Below the pieces are notes generated by a model that was not told the origin of the DNA, made no database searches, and saw only the letters and a list, made by a program, of their open reading frames with translations. From Arbacia lixula (Eukaryota > Echinodermata > Echinoidea > Arbacioida > Arbaciidae): DNA of 64,000 nt. This document shows positions 31,690 to 44,359 of the stretch, piece by piece. A program made the translations under genes and the position numbers. The stretch covers positions 3,233,750 through 3,297,749 of the forward strand of contig OZ022594.1 in NCBI GenBank assembly GCA_963669155.1. Direction: 5' to 3'. Position 1 is the first letter of the stretch, and every line of letters starts with the position of its first letter.

Positions 31690-33330
31690 AAAATCGTCTT
31701 CACATTTTATATGTCAATCTTATATTTTGGAAAGAGGGTTAATTCATTTTACTGATTATGTTAGCCCAACAAATACGAAGCCACGGCCACAAGGCAAACG
31801 GATTGAGCGGTAACCTCGGCCACTGTGGAAGGTTGACATGGTTGAGGCCTGTCCAACTGTGCTCTGTACGCCATTATTGCGGTGAGGAGAAGTGTATTGT
31901 GCGCTCTTACTCTGCAAAAGGTTTACACTACCATGAAATCATGACGATGTACACTGATTAGCAAGGGAACTTGTTTTAAAACATTCACTTCCTCATTTTC
32001 ATTTTTCGTTTTTTATCTACATGAGCAGTGCAAACGACCTGGTACAGGCTGGTGTACATCTCTCTCACGAGCATGGCCAGTTTGTTTCGTTCACGTATAT
32101 GCAGTCAATGTCACGCTGCATGCACATCTATTGGATCACTGAGACACGCACAGTTTAAGGAAGGAAGACTATGAAAGCTTGAGTCAAATTGACATTTAAG
32201 AACTATTCTACATGTCAATAGGTGTACTACCGACTGCATGATACAAACCTTGCTATGGCTATGCAACCACCTGGATTTAGCGCCCACCTACCATTAGCGT
32301 CAACCCCAACTCCTCCTCAGGAAAATTCAGACTCTTGATATAGCCGCCACCTGTCTAACGCAGCCAGCGGCCGCCCAGTTTGTATCCCGCGGCCAACATT
32401 TTACCGTGGATAGCAGCTATCAATTCTGAAATCACCCATCCCTGTGGGCGTAGAAAGTACGCTTTTTGCAATGCAACTTAATCTAAACTGCAGTGAAAAG
32501 TTATAGGCGTAGAAAGGCCCGCTTTCTAGCTGCATGACACAATACATCTCATAAACACATTTTCCAATTGTATGAAACTTGTAGAAGACTGGTACCTAAT
32601 TGCCAAACAAAAACCAGGTTTAATATTAACTTGACTTGCCGGGGGTAAAACACCTATGTGCCGGATGATTTCTCTATTACAGTTTGGTCGCAAATTTGCG
32701 ACAGCGGCACGTTACCCTTTAGTCGCAAAAAGAGTTAAATACCCTTAATTAAGTCTCCGGTCCCCGCATTCGCTATCATTGTTCTATGGTAAAATTGGTC
32801 GATGTGTAATTCTAAACAATGTCAAATACAGAATGGTTAAAGGGAACAACAAAACACTCACTTGTACTTAACCGTCCTTAAAAAGGCTTGAACCAAAATG
32901 AAGACTTGAATTCAACACCAAATTAGTTACGTTGTGCTTAAGATATATTGAACAATACTGGATTTAAAAATTTGTTTTGACTTTAGAGTCTTGGATTTCA
33001 ATTTGAAGGATGTTGAAAGCATTGAAATTGACAATAGCCGATGTCTTTAAACAGGATCGCAAAATGAAGAAATCGTTTAGGTCATAATTATTGAAATTGA
33101 AAAAGTTATTCAAACCGGAAAAGTATCTATTGATTCTTAATCATAATGATGCTGCTACTTTGTGTAGATTCAACTGGAGATCACACAGTTTACCTGTTAA
33201 CAGTAATAATACATTTGACTCAAACATGTCGCATGATGACAAATGTTCACTCTATTGGTTATATACAGGGAGTTAATTCCACCATTTATTTATTTGCCCT
33301 CTTTTGTGAAGAGATAAAGTTTTAGAAAGA
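31690..33330. repeat. Composite repeat, copy 1
   Basis: Starts with the shared module (CCCAACAAATACGAAG ... GGATTGAGCGGTAACC), then GAGCAGTGCAAACGACCTGG, GCATGCACATCTATTGGATC and GACTCAAACATGTCGCATGATGAC. Each has counterparts in the same order in copies at 44.4-46.2 and 59.5-60.8 kb. No open frame survives. At 32275-32410 is an embedded GC-rich stretch of CCACCTGTCTAACGCAG-type phrases that the other copies lack. Confidence 0.75.
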
Positions 33331-34469
33331 AGTTTCACGTAGCCGTATATACCTAGCTCTATATAAATGAATACACTTTTAACGAAGCGTGATTCTTGCT
33401 GCTGATCATCCAAGAGGGATCTTTAAAAAAAAGTTTCAAAGCACCAATTTCCTTTAATATGTTCACGTCGCATGTTAAACTGCATTAGCTGTGCGTACAG
33501 ATTTTGCGACCTTGACGAGATGTTTTACCTTCAGTTATAAATATATATCACGCTGAATTTAATTCTATTGGATCTCTAAGGCACACAAGTCAAAAAGAAG
33601 GTTTTCACCAAAAGTTCTTAAAATAATTTTCTACATGTTAATAGATGTACTCCCGACTGCATTGTATACGGTGAAACTGGGCGATGTGTAATTGTAATCC
33701 GTGTCAAATGCAGGTTTTGCCTCATCGTCTACTACCATATGATGTGACTGATATCTTTTAGGTTACAAGATTGGGCTGTTGTAGCAATTGAAATCACATC
33801 ACATACTGTTTAGAGAAATCATTCGTTTTTATGTTGACAGTTAAGACCTCTATCAAACGTACAGTTACATTTTCTTTTCGATTCAGTTTCACAGATGTCT
33901 TCATATTTCATAGGTCAATCTCATTATGGAAAAAGGGTGGATTTTTTCTTGTTTATGTTGGCCCGACAAATATAAAGTTCCCGCCACAACGCAAACGGAT
34001 GGAGTTCTCCCGAACCCCGAACGCTGTGAGAGGTGGTTAAAGCCCAGACTGCTGTGCTCCTTTTTTTTTTTTTTTTTTTTTTTGGGGGGGGGGTTAAGAT
34101 TTTAAGACAAGTTTACCACAATGAACTGTTGAATAGTCTTTTTTCCATTGTAAAATATATTCACTACCTTCAAATCGTGACGGCGTCCATGACGAAAATA
34201 AACACGATCAGCAAAAGGGGATTGTAAAAGATTGGTTGAAAGCACCAACTTCATCATTTTTACAACGTGCGTTTAACTGCATGAGCTGTATAAACGGAAT
34301 GGTACAAGTTGGTACTACGAGCATGACGGGTTTCTTTCCCTTAAGTTATAACTGTCATGCTACATGAACATCAATTGGATCTCTGAGGCAAACACACATT
34401 TAGAGGTTATAGGTTACGGAAGACTATTCAATTTAGTTCAATAAGATTCGACTGTACAAGCACAACGAG

Positions 34470-34565
34470 CAGCAGTAGCAATGATAGTAGAAGTAGCAGC
34501 AGCAGTAGTAGTAGTAGAAGTAGTAGCAATATTGATAGTAGAAGTAGTTGTAGTGCTAGTAGTAG
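34470..34565. repeat. (TAG)n microsatellite
   Basis: TAG/CAG/AAG triplets on the plus strand. The position within the composite repeat matches the arrays at 37710, 46310, 47590 and 60855. Confidence 0.9.
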
Positions 34566-34671
34566 GATATGCACGAGTAATAATACCTTGTTTAGGTAAC
34601 CTGTTTTTAATCGTTATTTGGATAGGTGGTTTGTTTTCATATAATGAAAGACTGCATCTGTCATCCCTGTA

Positions 34672-36655
34672 TACGAAAGACTTCAGAATCCAATTTATCT
34701 ATGTCCCGTCCCATCTCTCTGCTTTACATCATATTCATGAAGGTTGTCGTACAGTACCAACTTCACAGTTACCTTCTAGGACAGGACACCGTCTTAGTTG
34801 CCCTTGACATCAAATGAGATTTTTGACAAAGGATGGCACAATGGTCACTTCTCAAAATGCCATTAAAATTGAATTAGTCATCTCAGTCAATAAGTACTCC
34901 CTCCATCAATGTTTTAGTCTGACAGGGGTCAATACTAGACCACATTTTTTCGAAGTATTCATTATTGACTTTAGTTTTCAGGCAGATGACTCTACGTTAC
35001 TCTGTGAAATACGTACAGTTCAGATTTGCCCTTTCACACACCTTTTTGTTTTTGCCATTTTAGAGCTCATCTACCATGTCTACTCGAGTGTCGCAGCTAT
35101 AGCTACAGCGACTACCCTATTACATGGAGGTACCTATCCTGGCTTCAGGACTTTCGGACGTTTATGATCCAAGCTAAAAAACAGACTCTCGTCCTCTAAG
35201 TCTAGTCACTGTGCATTCTCTTCTCATTTTCTCTTACCAGTCCCATATACTACTGGGGAAGCTTGAGAATAATTTCGAGAATGATTAGTCTACTGCAGCC
35301 AAATTTCTTTATATAATACTTTTTTTTTTAGAAATACCTAGCAGCCTGGAAAACAGGTTACTATTGGCTATTTGTTTGCAATGAAATACAAGACCGACAG
35401 TAGTCTTTCTGATTGGCTCTTGTCCGCGTCTCTGCCATTAGGGACAGAGTGGTGCCAATATTCACTTTCATGATGTGGCAGCATGCTATTTTTTTTTCTT
35501 CCGAACGATTTAGCTATCATTCAATCGTGAACGGTGTTTTAAGGGAGCTTATGACATTTCGGAACAGAAGTTTTATCCGTATTGATCGGTTACAAACAAA
35601 ATGGATGATTATTATAATCTTGATATACTGTACACATTGATCTTACTACGGTTCTAATGTCATGTTCTAGGGGTAAACAGCGTATCTTTCCATGCATTTC
35701 TCAATCGGAGTGGGTGCACTTCGTCAAGTGCACCCACCCGGGGGCATGTCCACAAAAAACATAACGTCCCGTGGGATATTTGTATGAAAACAAAATACCC
35801 ATCCAAATATCGCTAAGGCACTCAAAAAACGATAACAAAAACCGTCTGAAATCCCTGACAGATGAACACTATGACCAGTAAAAGGAAAACACAAACTTTT
35901 GCTTCGTAGACTTTCTGGTTTTATTTTTCGGGTGCTTCCAAAAATGATTTATTTGTGAGGTGATAATACATTCAGAATAATAAAAGCAGGCATGTAATGC
36001 CTATCGCAGAACAAACACAAACGGTTGTGAAGCAGCTTAAATATTTACAAATACATCGTTCATGTTATGAGGGTCCAATTAAAATTTGTGCTATGTGATA
36101 GCGTTGCATATAACACATGTCTGAAACAACTTAGATAACAGATATCAAATTAAACAAATTTTTTGATTAAGTGTTTTTTCTGAATGCCAGATATATTCAA
36201 TCCATTGTTAAAGTTCCAAGGCGAAATTACTGTTCCTTCGTAATTCCAGTACTTATGTTTTCCTTTTTTAAAGTTTGATTTGTTCTTCCGCTACCACAGA
36301 ATTTAATTCAATTTCAATTTCTATATAACCTGGTTTAACCGGAATTAAATGTCTGTTACTTTTCCTGCTCAAATGTTATTTTCCTCAAGCACGGTCAAAT
36401 CGAATGTTAGTTCTGATAAATCACGTGTTCGCACCTAGTGTAAAAAAAAAAATGGCAGCTCTCCGATGTGGACACCATTTATCTCTTTGATAACCGTTTT
36501 ATCGTTCTTGCCCCGGGAGTGTCTGACACATGGATTTTATTTACATGGAACAACATATTGATAGGTAACAAAAATTAGACTATACAGCAGAAACATTGTT
36601 CACCTTAAGCACCGTAACTCCCCTACCCTATTTAAAGTACTGGAATTTCAATATA
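34672..36655. repeat. Long direct repeat, partner of 42066-44215
   Basis: Shared from TATACGAAAGAC to CCCTATTTAAAGTACTGGAA with long identical runs. Over 36290-36655 and 43870-44215 the copies are almost identical. The copy at 42066 keeps about 105 bp (42190-42295) that is deleted here; that part encodes an RT segment. Confidence 0.9.
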
Positions 36656-36960
36656 GCCTGGTAAATACCGAATCATATGTCTGTTACATTTCCTGCTCAA
36701 ATGTTGTTTTCCGGAATCACGCTCAAATTAAATGTTAGTTCAGATAAATCACGTGTTCGCACCCAGTTAAAAAAAAACCAACATGCCAGCTCTCCGATGT
36801 GGACATCATTTATCTCTTTAATAACCGTTTCATTGTTCTTGCCCCGGGAGTGTCTGACTCATGGATGTTATTCACATGCAAGAACATATTGACAGATAAC
36901 ATAAAATAGACTATATAGCATAAACATTATTCACCTTAAGCACCGTACCCCCTCCCCCTA
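36290..36960. repeat. Tandem pair of about 350-bp units
   Basis: Two units share TGTCTGTTAC-TTTCCTGCTCAAATG, AAATCACGTGTTCGCACC and CCCCGGGAGTGTCTGAC. The first is nearly identical to 43920-44215, the second about 85 percent. Related sequence also occurs at 51470 and 59035. Confidence 0.85.
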
Positions 36961-37114
36961 TTTAAAGTACAAGAACATATAATGTCTTGAGATTGTTGAT
37001 GTTGGAAAAAAGGTATCATCATTCTGATTATCTCCTGTTGGCCCGAAAAATAATTGTGAAGTCCCCACCACAACGTAAACGGATTGAGCGGTAACCCCGG
37101 GCACAATGACTGTG

Positions 37115-37340
37115 AGCAAGGATGTTTAAGCACATGGATATACATCGCTTTGAACAAGGTTTGATGCCGCCACTTAATATTCATGACTAGCAACTGCTCT
37201 CAACAATATGATGCATACGCGATTGCGTTACGTTCACCTGCATTTTATAATAGGTCATACGCATTGCTATACATGCATACATTTCAGCTTTCGCTGCTGA
37301 ACTTTTAATTTTGTCACTAAGTGCTTATTATGTAGTTAAT
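37115..37340. repeat. Dispersed repeat, also at 19150-19365
   Basis: Same orientation as the 19-kb copy. It sits between two modules of the composite repeat, so it is either part of that repeat or an insertion in this copy. Confidence 0.8.
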
Positions 37341-37709
37341 AAGGACAAGCGAATACGAAATTTGATACTTGTTCGCTCTTTCGATTTGGAAGAGAGAAAT
37401 TCATATTTACAGATAAGAATATTGGATAGCCCTGGATGTAGTTGATAATTGTTTACACACGACATTCTTGCCACTGATCAGCAAAATGTTTTTTAAAGCA
37501 ACAAGTTCCCCATTTTTCCAACGCACGTTAAATTACGTGCATGAGCATTTGAAACTGATTTTCCCCCTTCCGTTAGAAATGTCACGCTGCATGCACATCT
37601 ATTAGATCTCTGAGGCACACACACAATTAGAGGTGAGAAGTTAGGCAGGACTATTCAATTCATCTGCATACCTTTATCATGACGATGTACCACTGTACTA
37701 TGACAACAA

Positions 37710-37975
37710 GGGTATGATGTAGTTGTAGGAACAGTAGTAGTTGTAGAAGTAGTAGTAGTAGTAGTAGTAGTAATAGTAGTAGTGGTAGTAGAAGTAGTAG
37801 TAGTTGGAGAAGAAGTAGTAGAAGTAGTAGTAGTAGTAGTAGGAGTAGAAGTAGAAGTAGTAGTAGTGTAGTAGTAGTAGTAGTAGTAGCAGTTGGAGTA
37901 ATATTGATAGTAGTCGTAGTAGTAGTAGTAGTACTACTACTACTACTAGTAGTAGTAGTAGTAGTAGTAGTAGTT
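37710..37975. repeat. (TAG)n microsatellite, 265 bp
   Basis: Mostly TAG with AAG, TAA and CAG variants and a short inverted switch (TACTACTACTACTAC at about 37932). The minus-strand non-LTR element ends against its right edge, so the element appears to have inserted into the array. Confidence 0.92.
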
Positions 37976-39301
37976 TTCCATTCATTCATTTATTATGTTT
38001 TCCACAAAAATAATATTTGTAACATACATCTGGAGATCGAAGCAATATTAAACAAAATTAATACTTGCATGTGTACATAAAATGAAGTATATAGATAATA
38101 TAAAATAGTGATCTTACATGCAGAATGTATATATTAATCTACTAAATGTACATTTAATACATATGAAGTTATATAATAAGGTATGTGGGGGAACCTACAG
38201 AAAAGCAGAAGCTTGTGAGGATAGGTCCCCAGAAAAGAAAACAGCATACTCACACACACGCGCGCACACACCCACGAAAACTCTGCACGCATACAAGTGC
38301 ACCTGGACAAGCGTGCGCGCCACACACAAAACACATAAAAGGGAAAAGAAAAAGAAAAAAAGAGAACACCTACAAAGCCATCATAAAGACAGCATCAAAG
38401 AACAAAACAATGAGAATACCTGCAGTTGCCTAATAAACGAAAGCCTGGATAATCAGGAATGGGAGAATAAACCAAATATATCTGTCCAACAACCATGCAT
38501 GTAGCGTAGTATAAAGTCATGATACAAATTTATTTCTAATTTTGCTGCCATCAGAGTACTTTGAAAGGAGGTTTTCTTTAAGCTTACGTTTACATGTACA
38601 AAATCCTTGAGTTTGTTGTAGTACAATATCTAAGGAATTCCAGAGTTTTGGACCGTTGTAAACGAAAGTATTTTGCAATGTTCGTAGTCTAGTGTTGGGT
38701 ATATAGTACAAGTAACTTTGTCTTGTTGGGTATTTAGGTATTTCTTTATTTTTCTTTAAAAGATAGTCCAAAACAACAGGCAGTTCGCCGTTATTCATTT
38801 TATGCATCAAAGATCCTAGGCTAATTGAATATATGTCGATTTTAAGCATATTACTTTCTAAGAAAAGTGGATGGGCGTAAGTACGTGAATTACGACCGTA
38901 AATACATCTTAAAATTTTCTTCTGAGTTATTAATATTTTGCCAACATTGATCTTGGCTGAGTTTCCCCAAGCAAGTATTCCGTAATTTCAATACGGTAAT
39001 ATTATTGTTGAATATAACATTAACAATATTTAGTAGGGAAAATGTGTTTTAATTTGTAAATGATCCCTGCATTTTGCGAAATAAGTCTATTCAAGTTAGT
39101 GAGGTGAGTATTCTAGGAAAATCGATCATCAATAAAAAGTCCTCAATTTTTTGTTGTTTTACACGATCTATAGTACATTGATCGATAAAATTTGACCTGG
39201 AAGGTTTTGTATGGGTGAACTGAATAACATATAATGTGTTTTTTGCAGGTTCAATGAGAGTTTGTTTGCTTGAATCCAGTAATTTAACTGAATTAGTTCA
39301 T
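37976..39301 (-). pseudogene. Non-LTR retrotransposon, 3' part (RT C-terminus and tail)
   Basis: On the minus strand the RT continues from the transposon insertion with LIQLNYWIQANKLSLNLQKTHYMLF (39293-39220). A decayed stretch follows, then the C-terminal region 38849-38517 with NTRLRTLQNTFVYNGPKLWNSL and KRKLKENLLSKY. After the stop come a 3' UTR and the tail AATAAATGAATGAATGG abutting (CTA)n. The style is CR1/Rex1-like within the Jockey superfamily. Its 5' part is at 41787-42066. Stops and frameshifts make it inactive. Confidence 0.85.
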
Positions 39302-41786
39302 GGGTTAGGCCATTTCCTGACCTACTTTTATCTGACCTAGTCTTTCTGACCCAGTTTTTTGCCATTCACTCAGTACGGCCTCTGTTATTGGCTACTGTGC
39401 TAATGAATATTCAAGACTATGGTATGGCTTGTCGATTATTCGCGCCGGCGCGGCCAAAGAGGCGGCCAGGAGGCGCAATTTTTTTTTGCACGCTAGCTCA
39501 TAGACGCCAGAGCTTTTCACAGCTGAGAGAGAAATCCTTGCTCTCTGCAATCGGCCACAGCCTGCGAGAGCACGCTCATGTCGATATATCAGCTGTTCCT
39601 TTGTACCATTGTATGTGGGTAATGAGTTGATATAAGGACACTAGAAAACCTATTACTGTGCACAAATGCCATGTTGTGATAAAAAGTTGAGTAAATAGAT
39701 AATGTTTGTGTTATAATTATTTCATGTTTGCTAGGTTTTATCAGACTATTTATTATTTGTTTATCTGTCCCTCCCGACATGATGCTCTAAATCCCCTAGA
39801 ACAAAATGGAATCTTCCGTCTCTTTTTCCCCAAATCTCGCTAGAGAAAAAAATATTGGAGTCATCGACTGTTTGATAGGGGTGCATAATAAATTTCTACC
39901 AAAAATATTCCTTATTCAATCATTCAATAATATTTTCATAAGATGATGTATTCTTCAATAATACAACAAGGATAAACAAACTCACTTTTATCTTATTGTC
40001 TCACAAAAATCCAGTGTTTTTTACATTATATTTTCTTTCTGAGAGCACCGTCCCCTTTTTCTGTAGTGGAGCAGTCCGGCGCCGGCAATTCCCGCGTGGA
40101 CTAAGCCACGTGACTCTGAGAGTGTAATCAGAGAGCGGTTGCGAATGGGATGTCAATGAGAACGCGCTTTAGAGCGCGAGCTGATACAGTATTAGAAACA
40201 ACTGATAGTCTTACGTTCCTAGACACAATGAATATTTATACTCCGAGAATTTTGATAAGGCACGATCCAAAAGAAGCGCAAGTATCACAATAAGATAACC
40301 AACAAATAAAGAAAAATGTTTGATTTTATCACGGAAGCAAGATTTTGTTAGCATTGGTAGCATTGGTAGTCAAGAGATAAGAGCATGTTTATAACAAGAG
40401 GAGAACAAAAAGTTTTAGAGTGTAGACTATCAACGTCCTACGAGTGACCTTCGTAGTCTGGACGCTACACTATGCATCAACACATTCTTTTGCAAAATGT
40501 AAACATTGCAGGCGATTCATTTTCTCCATGTTCTTTCAGGGAGTGTTCCTACACCTCAAACTTTGATGGTATTTTTGCCATGATGAACGACATTTACCTC
40601 AAGTAAAGAAAAGTTGTGGTTTTCTTGAAACAATTTACAGGAATTTAGTAACTACATTGATATAATCATTGCCCTCTGAGGAGTAGTTTTAGAACATGCA
40701 TCATGGAGGGAAAAAAGGGCCATAGAAACAGATGTGTTGGAAGTGAAAAAGAAAAAAGCGTGATTATTTTTGTTTCTTTCTTTACATAGTTGTTGTGGAG
40801 TTTTTTGTTCATCATTTGGGGTTCAGAGAACTAGAAAGATGAAGAAAGGAAGAATGAAACACCTGCTGAGCAGGCTCTCTTTATTATACAAGATATACAT
40901 ATATACATATCATCAAAAGGGGGTAAACTGTGACAAGTTGCTTGCAGAACCTGTGGAAGAAAGCAACTAGAGAATAAAAGAGGACAGCAGCCATTCTCTC
41001 TGCACAATTACAGCCACAACACGATCACAGCAAAACGAGTGTTTGGGATTGGGTCTGCGATAAAATTTGAAGTGTTGAGAACACACCTGATTTAAACTGC
41101 AAAAAAAAATCTGTTTAGAGGTATACTGATGAAAGCTACACGATAACTAAAACAGTGCTGGTCAGGATTGTGAACCAAATTAGAACTGAAATGCGACTGA
41201 AAAGGATGCAAAGCAAAAAACCTCGGATCTATGTCTACCTATATTATCGTATTGTTCGCACTACAGCCCAGTCTTACACACACGTAATGCGTTCACGGCG
41301 AGCAAAAACAAACGGCAGTCACACCTCAGTCATCACAGGAAAAAATCATATACCAAGCATTCTAAACCAGCCCGAAACTCACCAAAAACTCAACAAAATG
41401 CCACATCTAGCTGTCAGAACCGTCAAAATATATCCACACACGGAAAAAATTGCAGTCAGAGGAAAAGGTGACACAAAAGAGGGCTAAAAACAGGAAAGCA
41501 AAGGAGAGGAAAATAATCCCTACAGCTTCACTCAGCTAACTATATGTACTAGGAAAGTGAATGAGCGAGCAGCTAGCTCGCTAAATTAAACTACACGTGC
41601 ATGCAGTGAATGAGAACGCACCCGGGTGTAGAATTTCGACAAGCCATAGTCTTGAATATTCATTAGCACAGTAGCCAATAACAGAGGCCGTCTCATGAAA
41701 ACTGCCTCGTGTACAAAATGAATGGCAAAAAACTGGGTCAGAAAGACTAGGTCAGATTAAAAGTAGGTCAGGAAATGGCCTAACCC
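39302..41786. mobile_element. 2,485-bp inverted-repeat DNA transposon with 9-bp target duplication
   Basis: The ends GGGTTAGGCCATTTCCTGAC and its complement begin inverted repeats of about 135 bp (39302-39437; 41638-41786, the right one with an extra 27 bp). The 9-bp direct repeat TTAGTTCAT flanks the element and the interrupted RT reading frame resumes across it. GG termini, long inverted repeats and a 9-bp duplication fit Mutator-like or Merlin-like elements. Internal open frames (39388-39630, 41155-41487) show no transposase motif, so it is probably non-autonomous. The interior has a GC-rich part at 39440-39560 and an inverted GCGCTTTAGAGCGC at 40165. Confidence 0.88.
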
Positions 41787-42066
41787 TTAGTTCATTATTA
41801 ACGGTCTGAAGGAGAACATTTGGATCTTTATGAGAAAATGAGACAATGGAGTCATCGGCAAATAAAATAAAACTCAAAATTTTAGATGAGCGCACTAAGT
41901 CATTAATATAGTAAAGAAACAGAAGGGGACCTAACAGGGATTATTTGGGTATACAACATGATATATATTTGCAAGATGATACATAGGTACTAACGTATAC
42001 ACACTGCTGCCTGTCTGAAAGGTAACTCTTAAACCACTCCAAGGCCATCCCACGTTTACCATAGTC
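41787..42066 (-). pseudogene. Non-LTR retrotransposon, 5' remnant with RT active-site region
   Basis: Minus-strand codons read DDYGKRGMALEWFKSYLSDRQ, one stop where the 'PQG' box should be, SLLGPLLFLYYINDL and FADDSIVSFSH, ending in NNEL at the 9-bp duplication. The F-A-D-D box is the RT catalytic motif. The frame continues at 39301 in the part on the other side of the DNA transposon. The element is 5'-truncated where the direct repeat shared with 34672 begins. Confidence 0.9.
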
Positions 42067-44215
42067 ATCCATATACGAAAGACGTCAGAATCCAGTTTAT
42101 CTATGTCCCGTCCCATCTCTCTGCTTTGCATCATATTCATGAAGGTTGTGGTACAGCACCAACTTCACAGTTACCTTCTACGACACCGTCCTAGAAAGAC
42201 AGTTTGGCTTCAGACCACAGCACAGCACATCAAACATGCTGAACACCCTCAACCAATACTGGTCAAATTCTCTGGAACAATTAAGGAAAAAAGGTACGCC
42301 TGGTTGCCCTTGACATCAAATGAGATTTTTGACAAAGGATGGCACAATGGTCACTTCTCAAAATTCCATTAAAATTGAATTAGTCATCTCAGTCAATAAC
42401 TACTCCTTCCATTAATGTTTTAGTCTGACAGGGGTCAATACCAGACCACATTTTTTCTTAGTATCAATTATTGACTTTAGTTTTCAGGCAGATGACTCTA
42501 CGTTACTCTGTGAAATACGTACAGTTCAGATTTGCCCTTTCCCAGACCTTTTTGTTTATGCCATTTTAGAGCTCATCGACCATGTCTACTCGAGTGTCGC
42601 AGCTATAGCTACAGTGACTACCCTATTACATGGAGGTACCTATCATGGCTTCCGGACTTTCGGACATTTATGATCCTAGCTGATAAACAGACTCTCGTTC
42701 TCTAAGTCTAGTCACTGTGCATTCTCTTCTCATTTTCTCTTACCAGTCCCATATACTACTGGGGAAGCTTGAGAATAATTTCGAGAATGATTAGTCTACT
42801 GCAGCGAAATCTCTTTATATTATATTTTTTTTAAGAAATACCTAGCAGCCTGGAAAACAGGCTACTATTGGCTATTTGTTTGCAATGAAATACAAGACCG
42901 ACTGTAATTTTTCTGATTGGCTCTTGTCCGCGTTTTTTGCCATTAGGGACAGAGTGGTGCCAATATTCACTTTCATGATGTGGTAGCATGCTATTTGCTT
43001 TGTTGTCTTCCGAACGAATTGAATTGACTATCATTCAATCGTGAACGGTGTTTTAAGGGAGCTTATGACATTTATTTCATTCCACATTTACATCGGAACA
43101 GAAGTTGTATCCGTATTGATCGGTTAAAAACAAAATGGATGATTATTATAATCTTGACATACTATACACATTGATCTTACGCCGTTTCCAATGTCATGTT
43201 CTGGGGGTAAACAACGTATCTTTCGATGCATTTCTCAATCGGAGTGGGTGCAGTTCGTCAAGGTCTGTTAACCAGTATGCAAATACGTAGAGTATTCCGG
43301 CAGCATGTCCACAAAAAACATAACGTCCCGTGGGATATTTGTATGAAAACAAACTACCCATCAAAATATCGCAAAGGCACTCCAAAAAACGATAACAAAA
43401 ACCCGTTTGCCGTCTGAAGTCCCTGACAGATGAACACTATGACCAGTAAAAGGAAAACACAAACTTTTGCTTCGTAGACCTTCTGGTTTTATTTTTCGGG
43501 TGCTTCCAAAAATTATATATTGTGAGGTGATAATACAGTATAATAAAAGCAGGCATGTAATGCCTATCGCAGAACAAACACAAACGGTTCTAAAACAGCA
43601 TAAATATCTACAAATATATCGTTCATGTTATGAGGGTCCAGTTACAATTGGTGCTATGTGATCATGGTGATAGCGTTGCATATAACACATGTCTGATACA
43701 ACTTAGATGAGAGATAATCAAATTAGACAAAATCTTTGATTAAGTGTTTTTCTGAATGCCGGATCTATTCAATCCATTATTTAAGTTCCAAGGCGAGATT
43801 ACTTTTCCTTCGTAAGTCCAGTACTTATGTTTCCCCTTTTTAAAGTTTGATTTGTACTTCCGCTACCACAGAATTTAATTCAATTTCAATTTCTAAATAA
43901 CCTGGTTTAACCGGAATTAAATGTCTGTTACTTTTCCTGCTCAAATGTTATTTTCCTCAAGCACGGTCAAATCGAATGTTAGTTCTGATAAATCACGTGT
44001 TCGCACCTAGTGTAAAAAAAAAAATGGCAGCTCTCCGATGTGGACACCATTTATCTCTTTGATAACCGTTTTATCGTTCTTGCCCCGGGAGTGTCTGACA
44101 CATGGATTTTATTTACATGGAACAACATATTGATAGGTAACAAAAATTAGACTATACAGCAGAAACATTGTTCACCTTAAGCACCGTAACTCCCCTACCC
44201 TATTTAAAGTACTGG
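42066..44215. repeat. Composite repeat, copy 3 (partner of 34672-36655), with decayed RT
   Basis: The fuller of the pair. At 42197-42285 the plus strand encodes RQFGFRPQHSTSNML and NTLNQYWSNSLEQL, the RT motif with GFRP-x-HST. At 42480-42520 it encodes FQADDSTLLCEI. The composite repeat therefore contains, or derives from, a plus-strand non-LTR element. Frames are broken by stops throughout. Confidence 0.85.
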
Positions 44216-44359
44216 AAAGAGTGTGTGCTAGAGTACCAGAGGCCAGCATAATATTGTATGGTACATTCAAGAGCATATTGACAGATAACATGAAGCAGAC
44301 TATAGCCCAAACATAATGAACTTTAAGCAACGGAAATCTCCCTCCATATATGATATATA

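Larger units (their letters stand above)
33330..36960. repeat. Composite repeat, copy 2, with (TAG)n array and decayed RT
   Basis: It repeats the same modules (GTTCCCGCCACAACGCAAACGG at about 33980; ATGAGCTGTATAAACGGA at 34283), then has (TAG)n at 34470-34565 and a long 3' part from 34672. That part is about 90 percent identical to 42066-44215. Within it 34970-35010 encodes FQADDSTLLCEI, a relic of the RT FADD motif. At its end the stretch 36290-36655 is followed by a diverged second copy at 36640-36955. Confidence 0.8.

Noticed and set aside
38118-38504. 128-codon plus-strand Lys/Thr/His-rich frame
   Set aside because: It is antisense to the 3' UTR of the minus-strand non-LTR element and consists largely of CA- and A-rich simple sequence.
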